Assembly: GCA_023402275.1 (NCBI GenBank)
Contig: JAEXCH010000006.1
Location: 1-64,000 of the forward strand
Reading direction: 5' to 3'
Length of the DNA: 64,000 nucleotides
Source: Methanobacteriota archaeon
Lineage (GTDB): Archaea; Thermoplasmatota; Thermoplasmata; Methanomassiliicoccales; Methanomethylophilaceae
Shown here piece after piece: positions 43,221 through 50,900 of this stretch. Numbering within the stretch: position 1 is the first letter of the stretch; every line of letters starts with the position of its first letter. Both the position numbers and the translations under genes were made by a program. Under the pieces are notes generated by a model. The model made no database searches. It was not told where the DNA came from and was given only the letters and a program-made list of their open reading frames with translations.

Positions 43221-44104
43221 GTTATCATCTTTACATAATCCGCAGCACTGAGTCCAGCTTTGGCGCCATCTCCGACCGCCTTGGCCAACTGCAGGGGTCC
43301 GCCGGTAACATCGCCGCAGGCGAATATACCTTTGACCGATGTCTCGCCGGATTCGTCCACTTTGACACTGTCATCAGCCTCCGGCATGATGCCCAGGTCC
43401 ATAGCTATGTCCGAGGACGATCTTCCTCCGAGCTCGATGAACACACCATCCACCTCTACCTCTGCGCCGCTCTCGAGAACAATGGATCTGACGACATCAT
43501 CCCCTTTGATCTCGGTAGGCCTTGTCGATAGTATGCTGACCCCTGCATCGACAGCTTTCTTCATCAATCCTTCATCTGTGGATATGTTGTTGCTTATCCA
43601 GAAGACCTCGGATGCATACTGTGTCATGAGCTCCGCAGACATTGCGGCCTCGGATTCATCACCTATGATCGCGACCTTCATCCCTTTGTAGAAATTGCAA
43701 TCGCATTCCGCACAGTAGCTAACTCCCTTTCCCAGGAATTCCTTCTCTCCTGGTATGTTCAGTTTCATACGGGAGGTACCGGTCGCAAGGACCACGGCCT
43801 TACATTCTATCTCCTGTCCGGATTCCACGGTGATCTTGAACCCATTTCCGTTGGGGACCGCCTCAATCACATTCTGCTCGATGTGTGTGCAGCCGAAGGA
43901 TAAGGCCTGCTTCATCCCTGTTTCCAAGAGAGCGGCACCGTTGTTCTTGCCTTCGGCACCGAAGTAGTTCTCGACGTGTGCGCTGTAAAGTGCACTGTTG
44001 GTCGGCTTCCCGATCAATACAGTGTTCACTTTCTTCCTTGAAGCATGTATACCGGCCTGCAGACCTGATGGCCCACAACCAATTATGACTACGTCCGCAT
44101 CCAT
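43217..44104 (-). CDS. trxB: Thioredoxin reductase-like flavoprotein with altered pyridine-nucleotide site
   Basis: This 295-residue flavoprotein reduces thioredoxin through a CxxC (Cys131-Cys134, YCAECDCNF). The FAD site reads GCGPSG near the N-terminus and FACGDVTGG near the C-terminus. The second Rossmann region, normally GGGDSA with a following HRR that binds NADPH phosphate, reads IGDESEAAMS and VFWISNNIS. The NADPH-binding residues are therefore missing. Methanogens have thioredoxin reductases fed by F420H2 or ferredoxin; this one may be of that type. The start is the ATG at 44104, 1 nt after the trx stop. A TTG 15 nt upstream is less likely. Confidence 0.85.
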   Translation of the reverse strand: MDADVVIIGCGPSGLQAGIHASRKKVNTVLIGKPTNSALYSAHVENYFGAEGKNNGAALLETGMKQALSFGCTHIEQNVIEAVPNGNGFKITVESGQEIECKAVVLATGTSRMKLNIPGEKEFLGKGVSYCAECDCNFYKGMKVAIIGDESEAAMSAELMTQYASEVFWISNNISTDEGLMKKAVDAGVSILSTRPTEIKGDDVVRSIVLESGAEVEVDGVFIELGGRSSSDIAMDLGIMPEADDSVKVDESGETSVKGIFACGDVTGGPLQLAKAVGDGAKAGLSAADYVKMIT

Positions 44105-44105
44105 C

Positions 44106-44426
44106 TTACATCGTGTCAATGTATTCGATTATGTCCTCTTTGCCCCTTAGCCCTACCAAGGTCTCTGCAAGGACGCCGTCCTTGAATATCAGAAGCGTGG
44201 GTATGGCCCTTATACCGAATCTTACAGAGATGCCGTTGTTCTCGTCAACATTCAGTTTTGCAACACCGACCTTGCCTTCAAGCTCGGTCGAAAGTTCCTC
44301 CATTATCGGGGTCATCCTCCTGCATGGTCCGCACCAAGGCGCCCAACAGTCTATTATCGCTATCTTGTTATCCTCGACGAATTTATCGAAATTATTGTCA
44401 GTGAGTTCCGTTACCATTTCATTCAC
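44106..44426 (-). CDS. trx: Thioredoxin
   Basis: A 106-residue thioredoxin with the active-site WCGPC in DCWAPWCGPCRRM and the cis-proline in RAIPTLLIF. It transfers electrons from the adjacent reductase to disulfide targets. It is the first gene of the trx-trxB-regulator operon. The ATG at 44426 is used; an ATG 9 nt downstream (MVTELT) is also possible. Confidence 0.95.
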   Translation of the reverse strand: MNEMVTELTDNNFDKFVEDNKIAIIDCWAPWCGPCRRMTPIMEELSTELEGKVGVAKLNVDENNGISVRFGIRAIPTLLIFKDGVLAETLVGLRGKEDIIEYIDTM

Positions 44427-44666
44427 CTGATATGTTCCAACATTATTATGTGTGGTTAAATAAGTTTAGCGTGAACAGATTATCGGGTCAGGCCCAAATC
44501 AGTGATTTATTGTGAATATACATAGGTCGAACGTCCTTGCTTCATACTGATCCCCGTACACAATATGCATGGGTCCGGGTCACACCGCAGTTATCGAATT
44601 GATGTTTGGAAGGTATATTTAACAAAGGAAACATACACAGATATCACTGGGAAGGGATCATGCACA
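44427..44666. other. Divergent intergenic region
   Basis: This 240-nt gap separates trx (minus) from the PRC-barrel gene (plus). It contains both promoters and no convincing small gene. No riboswitch-like fold was recognised by eye. Confidence 0.4.
44614..44622 (+). promoter_or_regulatory. TATA box of the second PRC-barrel gene
   Basis: TATATTTAA ends 44 nt before the ATG at 44667, placing the start site near 44640 with a ~25-nt leader. Confidence 0.45.
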
Positions 44667-44921
44667 ATGCTTGAAAGTCTGGATAACATCAAGGGCCTGG
44701 AGATATACACTCCGAAGGGTATCTTCGTAGGGATCGTGGACGAGGTGTTATTGGACATCCCCAACATGAGGGCGGACGGATTGTTCGTCGCTGATGCCAA
44801 TCCTGTCCTTGTAAAGGAGAACACATCGATAAATATCCCATTCAGATGGATACAAAGCATAGGGGATGTCGTAATACTGAGCAGATTCCCTGAAGAGATG
44901 ATCGGGCCCGACTCAGTTTAA
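44667..44921 (+). CDS. PRC-barrel domain protein (second copy)
   Basis: An 84-residue PRC-barrel protein. The start at the ATG at 44667 (MLESLDNIKGLEIYT) follows a TATA box by ~44 nt; the open frame upstream is probably leader. It has LEIYTPKGIFVGIVDEVLLD, a beta barrel core, and a C-terminal WIQSIGDVVILSRF. It is only distantly similar to the 40413 copy. It overlaps the convergent HD gene by 9 nt. Function unknown; archaeal PRC-barrel singletons are widespread. Confidence 0.8.
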   Translation: MLESLDNIKGLEIYTPKGIFVGIVDEVLLDIPNMRADGLFVADANPVLVKENTSINIPFRWIQSIGDVVILSRFPEEMIGPDSV

Positions 44922-45485
44922 GAATCGTTTAAGATCCGGATACTCCCCTATTATCTCAGGTATGACGTCCAGATCCATCCCGTAGAGTTTCGAGAGTTCC
45001 CAGTGTAGTTTCTCCATTCTTTCCGCACCCCTCAAAGCACCTTTGTTCCTGAGTTTCTCAACAGAATGGGTGTGACCTACCACCCTATTGTCGCTGACAA
45101 GGTTATCCGAATGGGCGACGATCTTCTCCTCGAGTGTTCTGGGCATGTAGTCCCCTGGAGGCAGTCCCATATCCATGACGTCCGCATCGTCAAGACCTGC
45201 ACCCGTGTGCTTTCTGACGATCTCCATTATCTCCTCTGACACTCCCATCTTCTCCAGGATCCCGCTTCCGATGTTCGCATGGGCGATCCCGTTATCGATT
45301 GACCTTCCTATGTCATGCAGCAATGCGCCTGCGATCACCAGATCCCTATCGGCATCCTTGATCCCGTTGAGCATCTCCTCTGCTACAGCACCCACTGTGC
45401 AACAATGGACGATGACCCTCTTCTTGCAACCGGCATCGCGGAGCATCGAAATGCATTCCGAACTATCAGGGATCCCTTTCGACAA
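44913..45485 (-). CDS. HD-domain protein (TIGR00295-like)
   Basis: A 190-residue HD-domain protein. The HD pair is in ALLHDIGRS, with a further HTGAG-type histidine and VAHSDNLVS aspartate. Such domains hydrolyse nucleotides or cyclic nucleotides. It resembles the archaeal TIGR00295 group, predicted HDIG proteins of unknown substrate. Its start overlaps trm56 by 20 nt on the same strand, indicating co-expression. Confidence 0.85.
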   Translation of the reverse strand: MSKGIPDSSECISMLRDAGCKKRVIVHCCTVGAVAEEMLNGIKDADRDLVIAGALLHDIGRSIDNGIAHANIGSGILEKMGVSEEIMEIVRKHTGAGLDDADVMDMGLPPGDYMPRTLEEKIVAHSDNLVSDNRVVGHTHSVEKLRNKGALRGAERMEKLHWELSKLYGMDLDVIPEIIGEYPDLKRFLN

Positions 45486-45984
45486 CTGTCTTCCCCCTTT
45501 CGTTCGGTATCACGGTCATCTTACCGTTGCGGTCCTCGTATAGTGCTTTTCCTTCTGTATATCTGTCAAGGAATATCGCCAATGCAGCTATTTCGGAGTG
45601 AGGCTGATTTCCGACAGATATGTTGAAGTCTGCTGCCTGATACACTTCAGGCGGTACCTTCTCTGCACCAACGACTATCATCATATCCTTATCCTTAGGT
45701 ATCTGAGGCATGGCCTCATCCACCCTTTGCCCGTACATGGTGAGGTGGACAACGACTCCGTCAAAATCCTTCAGCATCTTCTTGGTCGAGACGCCGGTCC
45801 TTATTCGGTAATCCCCCCCGAATCTTCCGACAACGCTGTTGATGTTCTCCTCCAGGGTCCTGTCCTCTGTATCAACATATATGCCGCACGCACCAAGTGC
45901 GCGGGATGATAATGCAACATGTGTGGTCACCCGCTTATCTCTCTGGGGGCGGTGACCGATCCTCAGTATCCAGATATCAGGCAT
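45466..45984 (-). CDS. trm56: tRNA (cytidine(56)-2'-O)-methyltransferase aTrm56
   Basis: aTrm56 is the archaeal SPOUT enzyme that methylates the ribose of C56 in the T-loop. It has 172 residues. The N-terminus (IWILRIGHRPQRDKR) and the knot-forming IVVGAEKVPPEVYQAADFNISVGNQPHSEIAALAIFLDR match the family. It is the middle gene of a minus-strand run (wHTH protein, trm56, HD protein), 1 nt after the upstream gene. The five tRNA genes of the window carry a C at this position. Confidence 0.93.
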   Translation of the reverse strand: MPDIWILRIGHRPQRDKRVTTHVALSSRALGACGIYVDTEDRTLEENINSVVGRFGGDYRIRTGVSTKKMLKDFDGVVVHLTMYGQRVDEAMPQIPKDKDMMIVVGAEKVPPEVYQAADFNISVGNQPHSEIAALAIFLDRYTEGKALYEDRNGKMTVIPNERGKTVVERDP

Positions 45985-45985
45985 C

Positions 45986-46486
45986 TTACTCTTCTCTGAT
46001 AAGTTCGATCCTGTGGCCCCTGTAATCCATCTTAACGGATCTCCTGACGAGGCTCTTTAACATTGTAGATGAAAGACCCAGAGCTTCGGCGACATCACCG
46101 GAGAACCTTCCGCCCTTGCCTACTTCGGCAAGTATCTTGTTCTCTATCTCCGAGTACTCTTCTTCGTTCATCATTGCGGCAGCGAGAACATCGCTTATCT
46201 CATAGACAGGCCATTGTGCATTGATATTGAAGGAGGTGTAGTATGTGTGGTAGGATTTCTCAGGGTATCCACCATTGACGGAAAGCCATCTGGTCTCAAC
46301 AAGCTTCATCTTCTCAAAGAAGATTATGGCATCCCTGCCCTCCGGACCGAATTTCTTTTCGATATCGTCGGCGGTCTTCCACTCTAAGGTCACCTCTTTG
46401 AGTACGTCTCTTTTCACTGGCGTATCTACAGATCGGAGCATCGGAACAAGTTCTGATGGCTCGTTAATGACCTTAATCCTGTTCAT
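45986..46486 (-). CDS. Winged-helix regulator, ArsR-like
   Basis: A 166-residue protein with an N-terminal winged helix (SVDTPVKRDVLKEVTLEWKT, ADDIEKKFGPEGRDAI) and a wing carrying Tyr/His residues (YPEKSYHTYYTSF). A second helix-turn-helix-like segment (FSGDVAEALGLSSTMLKSLVRRS) occupies the C-terminus. It ends 1 nt before trm56 and is the first gene of that run. Target unknown. Confidence 0.72.
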   Translation of the reverse strand: MNRIKVINEPSELVPMLRSVDTPVKRDVLKEVTLEWKTADDIEKKFGPEGRDAIIFFEKMKLVETRWLSVNGGYPEKSYHTYYTSFNINAQWPVYEISDVLAAAMMNEEEYSEIENKILAEVGKGGRFSGDVAEALGLSSTMLKSLVRRSVKMDYRGHRIELIREE

Positions 46487-46568
46487 AAGATTTTTCCTAA
46501 TGGTGAGAAAACTATATAACGGTTGCTTGGTAAATCGGTCATTTCTTATATAGGAAGGATAGCCAAGA

Positions 46569-46577
46569 TTTATTAAT
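46569..46577 (+). promoter_or_regulatory. TATA box of the 55-aa zinc-ribbon gene
   Basis: TTTATTAAT ends 21 nt before the ATG at 46599, so the transcript should be leaderless. Confidence 0.5.
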
Positions 46578-46598
46578 GGATGTGTTAATCAGGTCCCA

Positions 46599-46766
46599 AT
46601 GGCAAAAGAGAAGCCTCTCGAACTAAGATGGCAGTGCCTCAACTGCTACAAGACCCACCGCGGACCTGACGCTGAGAAGAAAGCACTGGATTGTTGCGGT
46701 TCATTCATACAGGGATACTGGAAGAACTACAACAAGTGGGGAAAACAGAAGTGGTACGGTCGCTGA
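46599..46766 (+). CDS. Small Cys-rich protein with zinc-ribbon-like pairs (55 aa)
   Basis: A 55-residue frame from the ATG at 46599 (MAKEKPLELRWQCLNCYKTHRG). Two cysteine pairs (CLNC and the adjacent CC in LDCCGSF) suggest one zinc. The C-terminus is aromatic and basic (QGYWKNYNKWGKQKWYGR), typical of RNA-binding small proteins. A strong TATA box precedes the ATG, which supports real expression. I do not recognise the family. It lies between two regulator genes on its own. Confidence 0.75.
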   Translation: MAKEKPLELRWQCLNCYKTHRGPDAEKKALDCCGSFIQGYWKNYNKWGKQKWYGR

Positions 46767-46850
46767 AAGCGACGCATTTTCCTTTCTAGGGACCCATACG
46801 CATCCTTGATCGGACAGTATGATTAATTACAATCAAGGATATCTTATTTC

Positions 46851-47162
46851 ATGGCGGAAGAGACCTCTATGTTCGATCGTGCCAAAGAGGAGATCGATCT
46901 TATAGAGAGACATATTGAGATGCTCAAGGTCACCAAAGAGCTGCAGCCGATCGGTATAATCAGATTATCCGAGGCATTGAACATACCGAAACACAAGGTA
47001 CGTTATTCCCTGAGACTTCTGGAGAAGGATGGTCTGATAATAGCCACCAATGAAGGTGCTATGGTATCGGAAAGGTACGATGAGTTCATGGAAAGTCTTC
47101 CTGACAGGTTCAATGGGCTTATCGAACACATAGAATCCATAAGATCCGAGGCCAAGGATTAA
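46851..47162 (+). CDS. Small winged-helix regulator
   Basis: A 103-residue winged-helix protein. A long N-terminal helix (MFDRAKEEIDLIERHIEML) precedes the recognition unit (GIIRLSEALNIPKHKVRYSLRLLEKDGLI) and a C-terminal helix (SLPDRFNGLIEHIESI). The N-terminal helix suits dimerisation. The fold is DNA-binding; the target is unknown. The gene is a single unit upstream of the tRNA cluster. Confidence 0.75.
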   Translation: MAEETSMFDRAKEEIDLIERHIEMLKVTKELQPIGIIRLSEALNIPKHKVRYSLRLLEKDGLIIATNEGAMVSERYDEFMESLPDRFNGLIEHIESIRSEAKD

Positions 47163-47170
47163 CGTAACCA

Positions 47171-47179
47171 TTTAATATC
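47171..47179 (+). promoter_or_regulatory. TATA box of tRNA-Asn
   Basis: TTTAATATC ends 25 nt before the first base of the tRNA, at the normal archaeal distance. Confidence 0.5.
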
Positions 47180-47204
47180 CGTCAACCTTTCGCTTGTTCC
47201 ACAG

Positions 47205-47280
47205 GCCGTCGTAGCTCAGTTGGTAGAGCGTGTGACTGTTAATCACAAGGTCCACGGTTCGAGCCCGTGCGACGGCGCCA
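47205..47280 (+). tRNA. tRNA-Asn (anticodon GTT)
   Basis: A complete 76-nt cloverleaf: acceptor GCCGTCG/CGACGGC, D stem GCTC/GAGC, anticodon stem TGTGA/TCACA around loop CTGTTAA, T arm CACGG-TTCGAGC-CCGTG. Anticodon GTT reads AAC/AAU. CCA is encoded and the discriminator is G. A 13-bp part of its 3' end recurs at 47407-47419. Confidence 0.96.
47263..47275 (+). repeat. 13-bp repeat, copy 1 (within tRNA-Asn 3' end)
   Basis: GCCCGTGCGACGG lies in the T stem and acceptor 3' strand of tRNA-Asn. The identical copy 2 is at 47407-47419. Confidence 0.75.
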
Positions 47281-47298
47281 TACTCCCTTATTACAAAA

Positions 47299-47375
47299 GG
47301 GCTCATAGCTTAGACAGGTAGAGCGCCTGGCTCATAACCAGGTGGTCGCTGGTTCGAATCCGGCTGGGCCCACCA
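47299..47375 (+). tRNA. tRNA with CAU anticodon (elongator Met, or Ile2)
   Basis: A complete 77-nt cloverleaf: acceptor GGGCTCA/TGGGCCC, D stem GCTT/GAGC, anticodon stem CCTGG/CCAGG around loop CTCATAA, T arm GCTGG-TTCGAAT-CCGGC. CCA is encoded and the discriminator is A. It is not the initiator, because the anticodon stem lacks three G-C pairs. CAU tRNAs may be elongator methionine or isoleucine-2, which TiaS (at 2-592) modifies. Sequence alone does not settle this; Met is slightly likelier. Confidence 0.9.
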
Positions 47376-47406
47376 CTTTCCTTTCATATGAATTGGGGAG
47401 ATTTGG

Positions 47407-47419
47407 GCCCGTGCGACGG
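47407..47419 (+). repeat. 13-bp repeat, copy 2 (orphan tRNA 3' fragment)
   Basis: The same 13 bases as the 3' end of tRNA-Asn stand alone between two tRNA genes, without the rest of the cloverleaf. This can be a remnant of a lost tRNA or of an integration site. The flanks differ. Confidence 0.75.
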
Positions 47420-47478
47420 GGCGAATACAGAGATATGAGCGTTTGCCTCCTAATCCTCTTTCCTATCTCTAAGAGGTA

Positions 47479-47486
47479 TTATATAC
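47479..47486 (+). promoter_or_regulatory. TATA box of tRNA-Lys
   Basis: TTATATAC ends 42 nt before the tRNA start at 47529, somewhat further than for the other tRNAs. Confidence 0.4.
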
Positions 47487-47528
47487 AATGAAGGGTTCCT
47501 TCCGCATTACAAGCTTTAAGATATCTAT

Positions 47529-47602
47529 GGGCCTGTAGCTCAGCTAGGTAGAGCATCTGACTTTTAATCAGGTGGTCAAGGGTTCGAATCCCTTCAGGCC
47601 CG
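47529..47602 (+). tRNA. tRNA-Lys (anticodon TTT)
   Basis: A 74-nt cloverleaf: acceptor GGGCCTG/CAGGCCC, D stem GCTC/GAGC, anticodon stem TCTGA/TCAGG around loop CTTTTAA, T arm AAGGG-TTCGAAT-CCCTT. The discriminator G is followed by CTG, so the CCA must be added by an enzyme, unlike the other four tRNAs here. Confidence 0.95.
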
Positions 47603-47724
47603 CTGAGAATCTTCATGAGCGATCAACGGCAGATCAAGTATGAGGAAAGGAATGACAGAAGCGTATTTCTTAAACGGGTTTCCCGCTGACCGGGAGCGGG
47701 GCATTATTACTGGCAGGTGAACAT

Positions 47725-47991
47725 TTGGCAACAGAAAATATCTCATTCAATGTACTCAAGCACGACCTCGTGCCTGAGCACCATCTCTTGTCTGAGGAAG
47801 AGGCTGATAACATTCTCAAGGAAATGGGGATGACGCGCGATCAGCTTCCGAAGATAAGGAACAACGACGCAGGCATCAGGGTGCTGGAGACCATCCACGG
47901 ACCCATTGCAGAGGGGCGCGTCGTAAAGATCGTCAGAAAAAGCGAAACAGCGCAGGAGTTCGTAGCCTATAGGCTCGTGACCAAAGGGTGA
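47725..47991 (+). CDS. rpoH: RNA polymerase subunit H (Rpb5-like)
   Basis: Subunit H is the small archaeal homologue of the C-terminal half of eukaryotic Rpb5. It has 88 residues, with FNVLKHDLVPEHHLLSEEEA at the start and AYRLVTKG at the end. The start is a TTG at 47725 preceded by AGGTGA at 47715-47720. It heads the polymerase operon, and rpoB follows after 4 nt. The tRNA cluster is upstream; the TATA element is probably the AT-rich TTCTTAAAC near 47667. Confidence 0.95.
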   Translation: MATENISFNVLKHDLVPEHHLLSEEEADNILKEMGMTRDQLPKIRNNDAGIRVLETIHGPIAEGRVVKIVRKSETAQEFVAYRLVTKG

Positions 47992-47995
47992 TGTT

Positions 47996-50900
47996 TTGAG
48001 GGACTTGGTTAAATTATATTTTGCAGAGAAGAACATCGTGAACCATCACATAGCATCTTTCGATGACTTCCTAGCATCCGGCAGCAATCCCAGCAGCAGG
48101 ATGCAGAAGATCGTGGATGATATCAGGGTTCCGACGGATGATGCTGAGCGTGGGGTCATTAAGCTTGATCCGGAACGCACAGGCGGCAGGAACATCGAGA
48201 TAAGGATTGGGAGGAAGAGGGACGAGAATGGGAACATCGACCCTCAGGCAAAGCCCACCATCAGGATAGACCCGCCTAAGACAATGGAGGCCAACGGATA
48301 CAGTCATGAACTTACTCCGATGGAGGCCAGATTGAGGAATCTCAATTACATGTCTCCCGTATTCGTAAGATTCGAGGTCTACGAGGACGGCATCGAGAAG
48401 GATATGTCAGAGGGAGAGAAATGGGTGCACGTCGGAGACCTTCCGATGATGGTCAAATCAAGCGGATGCAACCTGAACAAGAGTGTACTGGAACACAATC
48501 TCGACCGCAAACTGTCGGAAGATGAGTACGGCCAGGAATTGGTCAGACAGAGAGAGGACCCCAGGGAGCCCGGAGGATACTTCATCATCGGAGGTACCGA
48601 GAGGGTCCTGATAACATTGGAGGACCTGGCACCCAACAGGGTCATGGTCGAATACAACGAGAAGTACGGATCCGCAGTGGAGATCGCAAAGGTGTTCTCC
48701 CAGAAGGACGGATACCGCGCCTTGACACTTGTGGAGAAGAAGAAGGACGGAATGGTAATGGTATCCGTTCCGGTAGCATCCGGTTCGATACCTCTGATAG
48801 CTTTGATGAAAGCACTCGGAATGGAATCCGATGCCGAGATCTATGATACCATAGTCTCGGACGAGGCAATGGCCAACATAGTCTACGCCAACATCGAGAA
48901 CTCCCTTGACAAGAAGAACTATCCTCCGAACGGTTACCACACCAAAGAGGATGCGATACTCTTCCTGGAGAGGAACTTCGCCGCAGGACAGGCAAAGGAG
49001 TACAGGACAAAGAAGGTCGAGAGCATCCTTGATCGTTCACTTCTCCCGCATCTCGGAGACACCGAGGCCGACCGTATGAAGAAGGCGATATTCCTTGGAC
49101 GTATAGCCCGCTCCGTTCTTGAGTTGTCACTCAAGAAGAGGAAGGAGGATGACAAGGACCACTACGCCAACAAGAGACTGAAGTTGTCAGGGGACCTCAT
49201 GGAGGATCTCTTCAGGACAAGTTTCAGCAGCCTCATGAAGGATCTCAAATATCAGTTGGAGAGGAACTGGGGAAGGAAGAAGAGCGAATTCAATATCTCT
49301 TCCTCCATCAGGCCCGACCTCCTGACGCACAAACTCCTTCACGCATTGGCAACAGGTAACTGGGTCGGCGGAAGGGCAGGAGTGTCCCAGCTTCTTGACA
49401 GGACATCCAACATGTCTGCGATGTCACACCTTAGAAGAGTGACATCGTCACTCACAAGGAGTCAGCCTCACTTCGAGGCCCGTGACCTCCACCCCACTCA
49501 GTGGGGAAGACTCTGTCCCTCGGAAACACCCGAAGGACAGAACTGCGGTCTGGTTAAGAATGCAGCGTTGATCATAGATGTCTCAGAGGGATACCCCGAA
49601 TCGGACATCAAATGGATGCTGAAGGAACTCGGTCTCGGGTCCGTCAAGGACGATGGGACCAGGGTGTACGTGAACGGAGACCTCGTAGGTACCCACAGGG
49701 ACGCCGATAAACTGGTGGCCGAGATAAGGGACCGCAGAAGATACGGCCTCCTGTCACACGGCATAAACATAAGATTCGACGAAGAGATGAAAGAGGTCAT
49801 CATCAACTGTGATGAGGGACGTCTCAGACGCCCGCTCATGATCCTCAAGGACGGAAGGACCATGATAACCAGGAAGCACGTGGAAGGCATCCGCGACGGA
49901 AAGGTATCATGGAACGATCTGTTCCGCGAGGGTATAATCGAGTGGGTGGATGCAGAGGAAGAGGAGGACGCACTCGTCCTTGTGGACGCTTATGATGTCC
50001 CGAAGAGATGCGAGTGCTGCGATCATGCCCTTTCCCCCACAGATGTTGACTGGATGAATCCGGGACAGGATGAGGACCCAGTCCTCAATTGCAAGTGGTG
50101 CGGTGACAACATCACGGTACCTTCAAAGATCACGAAGGAGCACACACACATGGAGATCGACCCGATGGTCATACTCGGTGTGGCATCCGGTATCGTTCCG
50201 TACCCGGAACACAACTCGGCACCCCGTGTAACTATGGGTGCGGGAATGGCAAAACAGGCATTGGGTATTCCTGCGGCCAACTATCGTATCAGACCTGATA
50301 CAAGGGGGCACATAATGCACTACCCCGAGGTTCCGATGGTACAGACCCAGACAATGGATTTCATGGGATACAACCACAGACCGGCAGGACAGAACTTCTG
50401 TGTTGCCGTACTGTCATACCATGGATACAACATAGAGGATGCACTTGTCATGAACAAGAGCTCCGTTCAAAGAGGTCTCGGAAGATCATCATTCCTCAGA
50501 TCATATCGTGCAGAGGAACGCCGCTACCCCGGAGGACAGGAGGATCATTTCGAGATACCTTCACCGGACATAATGGGAGCGCGTGCCGACTTCGCATATG
50601 CATCATTGGGAGAGGACGGCCTCATATCGCCTGAATCGGAAGTGACGGGAAGTGATGTCCTTATCGGAAAGACATCCCCGCCCAGATTCCTTGAGGAGGA
50701 GACGGATTTCCTGACCCCTCAGAAAAGAAGGGAGACATCTGTCACCGTAAGGCCGGGAGAGAGAGGATTCGTGGATTCCGTCATGGTAACGGAATCGGAG
50801 AACGGATCCAGGCTCGTTCGTGTCAAGGTAAGGGATGAGAGGATACCTGAGCTCGGCGACAAGTTCTGTTCAAGATTCGGACAGAAAGGTGTCGTCGGAA

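Larger units (their letters stand above)
47376..47528. other. Spacer between tRNA genes
   Basis: This 153-nt stretch holds the orphan 13-bp fragment and the TATA element TTATATAC (~47479-47486) of tRNA-Lys. It contains no open frame longer than a few residues that begins properly, and no other feature was recognised. Confidence 0.5.
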
